A DNA stretch of 64,000 nt from contig JAMDHS010000025.1 of NCBI GenBank assembly GCA_029717555.1, positions 186,001-250,000 of the forward strand, in the 5' to 3' direction. The DNA is from Peribolospora baueri (lineage: Eukaryota > Basidiomycota > Peribolosporomycetes > Peribolosporales > Peribolosporaceae). Position numbers and translations under genes: made by a program. Under the pieces are notes generated by a model. It saw nothing but the letters and a program-made list of their open reading frames with translations, did no database searches and was not told where the DNA came from. Of the stretch, positions 59,402 through 64,000 are shown in pieces (within the stretch, counting starts at the first letter, position 1; each line of letters begins with the position of its first letter).

Positions 59402-59656
59402 TTACATCGTTTGTCTCCTGTCCTTCCGGCCAACCGACCCAATGCTGTTCCGAAGAGAGAAGTGAGCATGTGCAGTTTGCACGTCACAGAGGGTGAGGCG
59501 GATCGAGAGCTCGGACGAATCAAAGGTTAGGACGGGCCCATAGTCTTGCCCAACCCGGGCGCGCCCGCTCCGGAATGCATCTAGCGACTTTGCACTTCAC
59601 TCGACTACTTCGGGCTCGTCTTCGCCTTCCATTCTTGTGATCCTTAATTACTTGCA

Positions 59657-59990
59657 GCCAAGGCGAGCATTTCCATAGTCTCGATCATCGCACGTGCGAA
59701 GGGCGTGGAGCGCGGTGACGAACTCGCGGAAGCTGACGGAAGGGGGTTTTGAATCTTCTCCGGAATCCTGTACAAACAAGACAACGAGCACATTGACGTA
59801 AAGAGAGAGCGTTGACCTGTCCTTCGGCCGAGGCAAAGATCGGCTCGCTTGCACAATCTCCTACAATCGCCGACGCGACATCCGGAAGATGTCTCCCTCC
59901 GTGTACCCCTCTCGTATAGGACCTATCTTCCCTCTCATCCGTGGTTTTAGGACGCGGGTTGGGCGAGACAGCAGGAGTCGAAAACGGCAT
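59657..59990 (-). CDS. Possible short spliced hypothetical protein
   Basis: Exon 1 (59990-59818) runs from MPFSTPAVSPNPRP to ASEPIFASAEGQ, then a likely intron (59817 to about 59771) with a weak GTCAAC donor and a TTGTACAG acceptor, then exon 2: DSGEDSKPPSVSFREFVTAL...GNARLGCK and TAA at 59657-59659. The joined peptide would be about 97 residues. The second exon looks protein-like (a helix with Phe-Arg-Glu-Phe), but I know no family for it. The weak donor lowers confidence. Confidence 0.3.
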
Positions 59991-60230
59991 CAAGAGGGTG
60001 GGCGGGAGGTTAAGTCCGTGAAGCTTTGAGAAAAAAGAATTTGGGGTCGCTCTGATGATGATGGTCAGGTAACGGCGTGAGCACCGTCGGCTCGCACGTG
60101 TCCATATATGACGATCCTTGATCCGAACCCGTCATCCCATTGCCGGGCATACTTGCGTTCCTGGCGTTGGCCCGGTTGGACGCCTTACCCGGGAGCGGGC
60201 GCCAGGAACCTCTTTCATTTTTTCTACAGA

Positions 60231-60236
60231 TATAAA
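60231..60236 (+). promoter_or_regulatory. TATA box of the DUF6454-like gene
   Basis: TATAAA stands 76 bases before the ATG at 60312, in a plausible place for a strongly expressed, TATA-driven gene. Confidence 0.55.
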
Positions 60237-60311
60237 CATGGCCCGCTCCCACTCTGTCCTCGGGAGGGTGCTCGACGCCGACGCCAGGTTTGACAAACAC
60301 GCAAGCCCACC

Positions 60312-61373
60312 ATGCGCACCTCCTCCCTTTCTCTCGCCGCCGCGGCAACCACCCTCTTCGCCTCTTCCCTCTCTCTCGCCCTCAACGTCACCGTCAGCCA
60401 ACCCAACGTCCCCTACGTGACCACCAAGAACCTCCCCCCTCCGTTCGCCGCCTCCAACTGCGATGAGATCGTCAAGCATTTCAACAATCTCGGTCGCTCC
60501 ACCGTCTGGAAGCTCGTGGAGAAAGTCAAGTTCGAAGGTGAAACCTACGAGCCCGAAGGCCTGGTGCGCGTCGGTGCGGATCGATACTTCGTCAGTGCCG
60601 GAGAGTACATGACCCACACCGTCTCCTACAACGGCACCATCATCAACGGCACCGACCGTACCGCCGGCTCTGGCTTCGCCCATTTGATGGTCTTCGACGG
60701 CAAGGGTGGACGTATCGCTGATGCTTCCCTCACTAAACCCGGTGACCTCGAGTACCACAACGGCGGGATCGACTACGACGGTAAATACATTTGGGCTACC
60801 CTTGCTCAATACCGTCCCAACACCACCGCCCACTTCGTTCGCATCGACCCCCGCACTCTCGAGCCCACTACCTTCCTCCACGCCGCCGACCACCATGGCG
60901 GAGTCGTCCACGACACCAAGACCAACAAGCTCTATACGCTCAACTGGGGTGCTCGCAATGCCTCCACTTGGAACCTCAACAGCAACATGTTCACGCCCAA
61001 AGCCGAGAACTCGACCGCTGTCACCAAACCCGTGGCCGTGACCCGTAACCCCAGCTTCTATGCTGACTACCAAGACTGCAAGTTCCTCGGTCACCCTCGT
61101 GTCTACCAGGAGCGCGGTATCATGATCTGCTCCGGTGTCACCACCCTCGGCAATGCTACCATCGGTGGTATCGCTCTCGTGGATGAGGAGACCATGGTTC
61201 CCGTCTCTGAGGTCCCCATCACCATGGTCAGCGACCTCGGCGTTCTCGTCACCATGAACCCCTTCGACGTCGACATTGTCAACGGTCGCCTCCGCGTATA
61301 CTTCCTCCCTGACCAGCACAACTCAACCCTCTACGTCTACGAGGCTCAGGCCAACTCTCCTCGCGAGTACTAA
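60312..61373 (+). CDS. Secreted DUF6454-like protein, intronless
   Basis: An uninterrupted frame of 353 residues. It begins with a signal peptide (MRTSSLSLAAAATTLFASSL then SLALN), so it is exported. Landmarks are GRSTVWKLVEKVKFEGETYE; PEGLVRVGADRYFVSAGEY; LEYHNGGIDYDGKYIWATLA; HFVRIDPRTLEPTTF; DHHGGVVHDTKTNKLYTLNW; DYQDCKFLGHPRVYQERGIM and LYVYEAQANSPREY. Repeating short strands ending in D-G or G-G suggest a beta-propeller-like fold. From memory the pattern fits DUF6454, found in bacteria and fungi, but I could not check. At least six N-x-S/T sites suit a secreted glycoprotein. C-ending codons dominate (ACC, CTC, GTC, AAC), a sign of high expression. It is one of the few intronless genes here. 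Function unknown. Confidence 0.85.
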   Translation: MRTSSLSLAAAATTLFASSLSLALNVTVSQPNVPYVTTKNLPPPFAASNCDEIVKHFNNLGRSTVWKLVEKVKFEGETYEPEGLVRVGADRYFVSAGEYMTHTVSYNGTIINGTDRTAGSGFAHLMVFDGKGGRIADASLTKPGDLEYHNGGIDYDGKYIWATLAQYRPNTTAHFVRIDPRTLEPTTFLHAADHHGGVVHDTKTNKLYTLNWGARNASTWNLNSNMFTPKAENSTAVTKPVAVTRNPSFYADYQDCKFLGHPRVYQERGIMICSGVTTLGNATIGGIALVDEETMVPVSEVPITMVSDLGVLVTMNPFDVDIVNGRLRVYFLPDQHNSTLYVYEAQANSPREY

Positions 61374-62199
61374 AAGAGGACCGGTATGTGGAGGAGACAG
61401 GCGCCCGAACGATCCCACCAAGCCAGATATGGATGGTTTTGTGCTTTACACGTTAAAATCGGTAGTTAATAAATCTTGGAAGTTGCGTTAGCTTTGTGTA
61501 TGGGGGGTATACCCGCGCGGGTTGGCTTAAGGCATCACCTCGACGACGAGGGTACCGAGGCATAGGAAAGGGGGGCAGAGAAATGACCAAGAGGTAACAA
61601 GGACGCTGGACACCACGACAGGCTCGAGCAGAACACCTGGTCGTCACCCAAGCCGATCCATCGCAGGCTCGCTCGAGTCGACTTTACAGAACGGGCGTGC
61701 GCGGCAGGGTTCCGTGAGGCGGCTCCACTCGCCGTGCGCTCTGGCAGGGGCCGGAGGATGAAGGAGTAGAAATCCTATGTTTAATCCATGCGGAAAAAAA
61801 AAGCGACCGACTCGAGCTGTCCTATCTCTGACGATTGTTGCCCTCCTCGACAGCCATCCCTTCTTGGGTTTGTTCACACGGCTTGCGACTCCCTCCGTCG
61901 TGCAGGCCGGCCGACGCCCCATTTCTGCTCGGATACGGCACCTTGTCTCGTTGAGCTTAGCGGTGTGCGCGAGTCTGTTTGTCTATGCTGCCGTACGAGC
62001 CCGCTGACGTGCGGTTCCCAAGAAATCCATCTGCAAGCTATCGCGCTCTCCAATTTAATTTTCCACGCGACGTCAGGGAAAGAGAGGGATACCGTGAGAA
62101 GAAGAGAGCTGCTGCGGCAAGGCCCGTTCGACCCGGTCTCGAAAACTACGCGCGGGCATGGTCGAGCGGCTGCCTTCACAACGGCAATCGACCCAAGCC
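61374..62199. other. Spacer between the DUF6454-like gene and uS5m
   Basis: 0.83 kb, both genes on the + strand. No recognisable gene; it should hold the 3' UTR of the first and the promoter of the second. Confidence 0.5.
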
Positions 62200-63336
62200 A
62201 TGTCCATTTCCTGCAGGGGTGCCGCCTCCAGCTCGCGCTCTGTTCTGCGCTCTCTCTTCCGGCCGTCGGGCCTGCCGGGCGCCTTGCCCGCCAGGTCCTT
62301 CTCCTCTTCGCAGCGAGCGGCGGAGAAGACCAAGGCTGCTGATGGTTCGGACGCGAGTGACCCAACATCTTCGTCTCCGGCAAGCGACAGCCTGCCTTCT
62401 ACATCGTCTTCTTCTGCGTCGTCCGCTCCTCGAGAACAGCGGGGGTCGCGAGTGGACGCCGCTCTGGACCTCTCGTCCGTGTTCAACTTCCCTGACCTCG
62501 CGCGGCCGGACCCGATCCTAGACGCCCCGAACGCCTCCATCCGCACCGCGTCGGCCATCACGCTCAACTCGCCCGCCCACTTTGCGCCCACCCCGCCTCA
62601 CGTCTCGGCGATTGAGACGACGGGAGAGGAAACGGACCCGGTGCCGTATCTGTCGGCGGTGACGCCGTTGTCGGTGAACGAAATCCGCAACCTCTACCGC
62701 TTCCCGCTCGTGATCAAGCGGGTGGTCAACATGACGGGCAAGGGCAAGCAGCCGAGCATGTACGCGCTCGTCGTCGTCGGCAACGGAAAGGGTATGGTCG
62801 GGTACGGAGAGGGGAAGCACGAATTGGCGGGCAACGCGGCGAACAAGGCGTTCAACGACGCGGTCAAGAACATGGACTTTGTCGATCGTTTCCAGAACAG
62901 GACCGTTTGGGGCACCGTGGAGGGCAAGTACGGCGCTACGAGGATCGTGCTCAGGTCTCGGCCGCCGGGTGAGTGTAGCGTCCGTCTTCTCGGGCCGACG
63001 GGTTCCCGCTGGACCTGACGTCGCCCGTTCGTCCACGTTCACCCCCCATCAGGTTTCGGCCTCCGAACGAACCCGTACATTCACCAGGTGCTTAAAGCGG
63101 CCGGTATCACGGACTGCTCGGCCAAGGTGTACGGCTCACGAAACGGCATGAACATCGTCAAGGCCACCATGCAGCTCCTCTGGGGCGGGTCGTCGCCACT
63201 GGGCATGGGCGACGGCGTCGGGGGCAAGGCGGCGAGGAGGAACAAGGGCGTGGGAATGAGGACCAAGGCGGATGTGGAGATCATGAGGGGGAGGAGGCTG
63301 AGGGAGGTGCCCGTCGGAAAGGGCATGAGCGCCTAA
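62200..63336 (+). CDS. Mitochondrial ribosomal protein uS5m (MRPS5)
   Basis: A component of the mitoribosome small subunit near the mRNA entry and decoding region. Two exons (62200-62968 and 63053-63336) join to 350 residues. The N-terminus is Arg/Ser-rich without acids (MSISCRGAASSSRSVLRSLF), a mitochondrial presequence, followed by a Ser-rich stretch. The S5 N-terminal fold reads LVIKRVVNMTGKGKQPSMYA then VGNGKGMVGYGEGKHELAG (RNA-binding loop); the intron falls inside RPPGFGLRTN. The S5 C-terminal fold has AAGITDCSAKVYGSRNGMNI and VKATMQLL. An in-frame ATG at 62158 would add 14 residues; 62200 is preferred because it begins the presequence directly. Confidence 0.93.
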
Positions 63337-63835
63337 GGCGAGACGGTGCGGGGAGTGAGAGGCCCTTTGCGCGCCATAGAATGCGATTGCGTTCTTGTAG
63401 AACGAAGCTCTGTACCATGCGAGCGTGCGAGTGTCGTGAGGTGCAAATCTGTTCAGAAATTTCAGTTGCTCGTCCCCACCCGACCCATATAAGACGCTTT
63501 CTTCCCTCTCGGCGCCCCGAACGTGACGCGAACATGGATTCTCGACGCTCCCCGGTCATCTCGCGTTGAGAACGAGGTGGACGAACGAAAAAAAGGGTCG
63601 ATTGAAGAAGAAGGGGTGGGTCACGAGAGGGAAACAAACGGCCGACTGATCTTCCGTAACCCTAACCTGGGCGCCTCGGTTAGAGCAAGACGCGCCCGTC
63701 CCGTCCGGAGATGACCGACCGACCGTTTCCACCAACCGCCCGCCGACTTCCGCGCACATATAGTTCATATCGAGATCGCCCCGCCGTCCTTCTCCTTCTC
63801 CTTTCTCCTCCTCACTCCTCTTCCTCCTTTTCGAG
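63337..63835. promoter_or_regulatory. Spacer and likely promoter of the gene at the window's end
   Basis: Holds the uS5m 3' UTR, then a telobox (63655-63673) and a long pyrimidine tract (about 63785-63832) directly before an ATG. This telobox-plus-pyrimidine arrangement resembles ribosomal-protein gene promoters. Confidence 0.45.
63655..63673 (+). promoter_or_regulatory. Telobox-like motif with GGCGCC extension
   Basis: CGTAACCCTAACCTGGGCGCC; the core and the GGCGCC a few bases later match the copy at 24493. It lies about 165 bases before the ATG at 63836. Confidence 0.5.
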
Positions 63836-64000
63836 ATGGCGGTGAGTGAGAGATGCGGGTAGTGTGAGATGCGCGAGACGGGACTCGTCGTCGGTGTACG
63901 AGGGAAAGACGGGTGATTTGCGGCTCCTTCGTGCCCATCGCTCACCGGCTCGCCTTGCGTTCTTCTTTCTCTTCCCTCCATGTTTTTGTGGAAACCCTGG
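63836..64000 (+). CDS. Probable first exon of a gene cut by the window edge
   Basis: ATGGCG is followed at once by a perfect donor GTGAGT (63842). A start codon plus one to two codons before the first intron is common in fungal ribosomal-protein genes. The pyrimidine tract and telobox before it point the same way. No further exon is identified before the window ends, so the product cannot be named. Confidence 0.4.

Overview
The window is nuclear DNA of a fungus, most likely a basidiomycete (Pucciniomycotina or Ustilaginomycotina are plausible; the genus cannot be fixed from sequence alone). The DNA is GC-rich. Nearly every gene is cut by several short introns of about 50-130 bases with GTGAGT/GTRNGT donors and CAG/TAG acceptors. 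Genes alternate strands, and there are no operons. Exons were read by hand, so gene ends are firm where a start or stop was located but some inner splice sites are approximate.

Layout. 1-2.7 kb: no confident gene. 2.7-5.7 kb (+): HRD1, the ER-associated degradation (ERAD) ubiquitin ligase. 6.4-11.5 kb (-): MMS19, for cytosolic Fe-S delivery. 11.9-15.6 kb (+): a GH20 hexosaminidase of the bacterial GcnA type, without signal peptide. 15.6-17.9 kb: a tRNA-Leu(CAG) gene with an intron, followed by broken gag fragments of a Ty3/Gypsy-like element folded into a 51-bp hairpin and a foldback of about 0.6 kb. 17.9-22.5 kb (-): a BBC1/MTI1-like SH3 protein of cortical actin. 22.9-23.6 kb (+): a DUF202 membrane protein. 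24.7-26.2 kb (+): a zinc alcohol dehydrogenase. 26.4-27.2 kb (-): AIM41-like YqeY-domain mitochondrial protein. 27.4-28.4 kb (+): UBC7, the E2 partner of HRD1. 29.0-32.1 kb (-): a secreted tannase/feruloyl esterase. 33.9-37.5 kb (+): DUR3 urea transporter. 37.9-41.9 kb (+): an LSH/DDM1/IRC5-type SNF2 remodeller. 42.4-58.8 kb (-): MDN1 (midasin), the giant six-AAA ribosome-assembly ATPase. 58.9-60 kb: two doubtful small genes. 60.3-61.4 kb (+): an intronless secreted protein resembling DUF6454. 62.2-63.3 kb (+): mitochondrial ribosomal protein uS5m. The window ends at a likely gene start near 63.8 kb.

Functional links are few but real. HRD1 and UBC7 act together in ERAD. MDN1 and uS5m serve cytosolic and mitochondrial ribosomes. 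Tannase and DUR3 are divergent nutrient-acquisition genes whose shared 1.8-kb spacer holds a 68-bp direct repeat. Several pairs (MMS19/GH20, BBC1/DUF202, AIM41/UBC7) share short divergent promoters. Most genes are ordinary core genes. The points I find most worth a second look are telobox motifs in three promoters, two with a common GGCGCC extension; the GcnA-type GH20; the retroelement foldbacks beside the tRNA; a 30-base in-frame microexon in BBC1; and an expanded RING loop in HRD1. I did not find a clear new multi-gene system.
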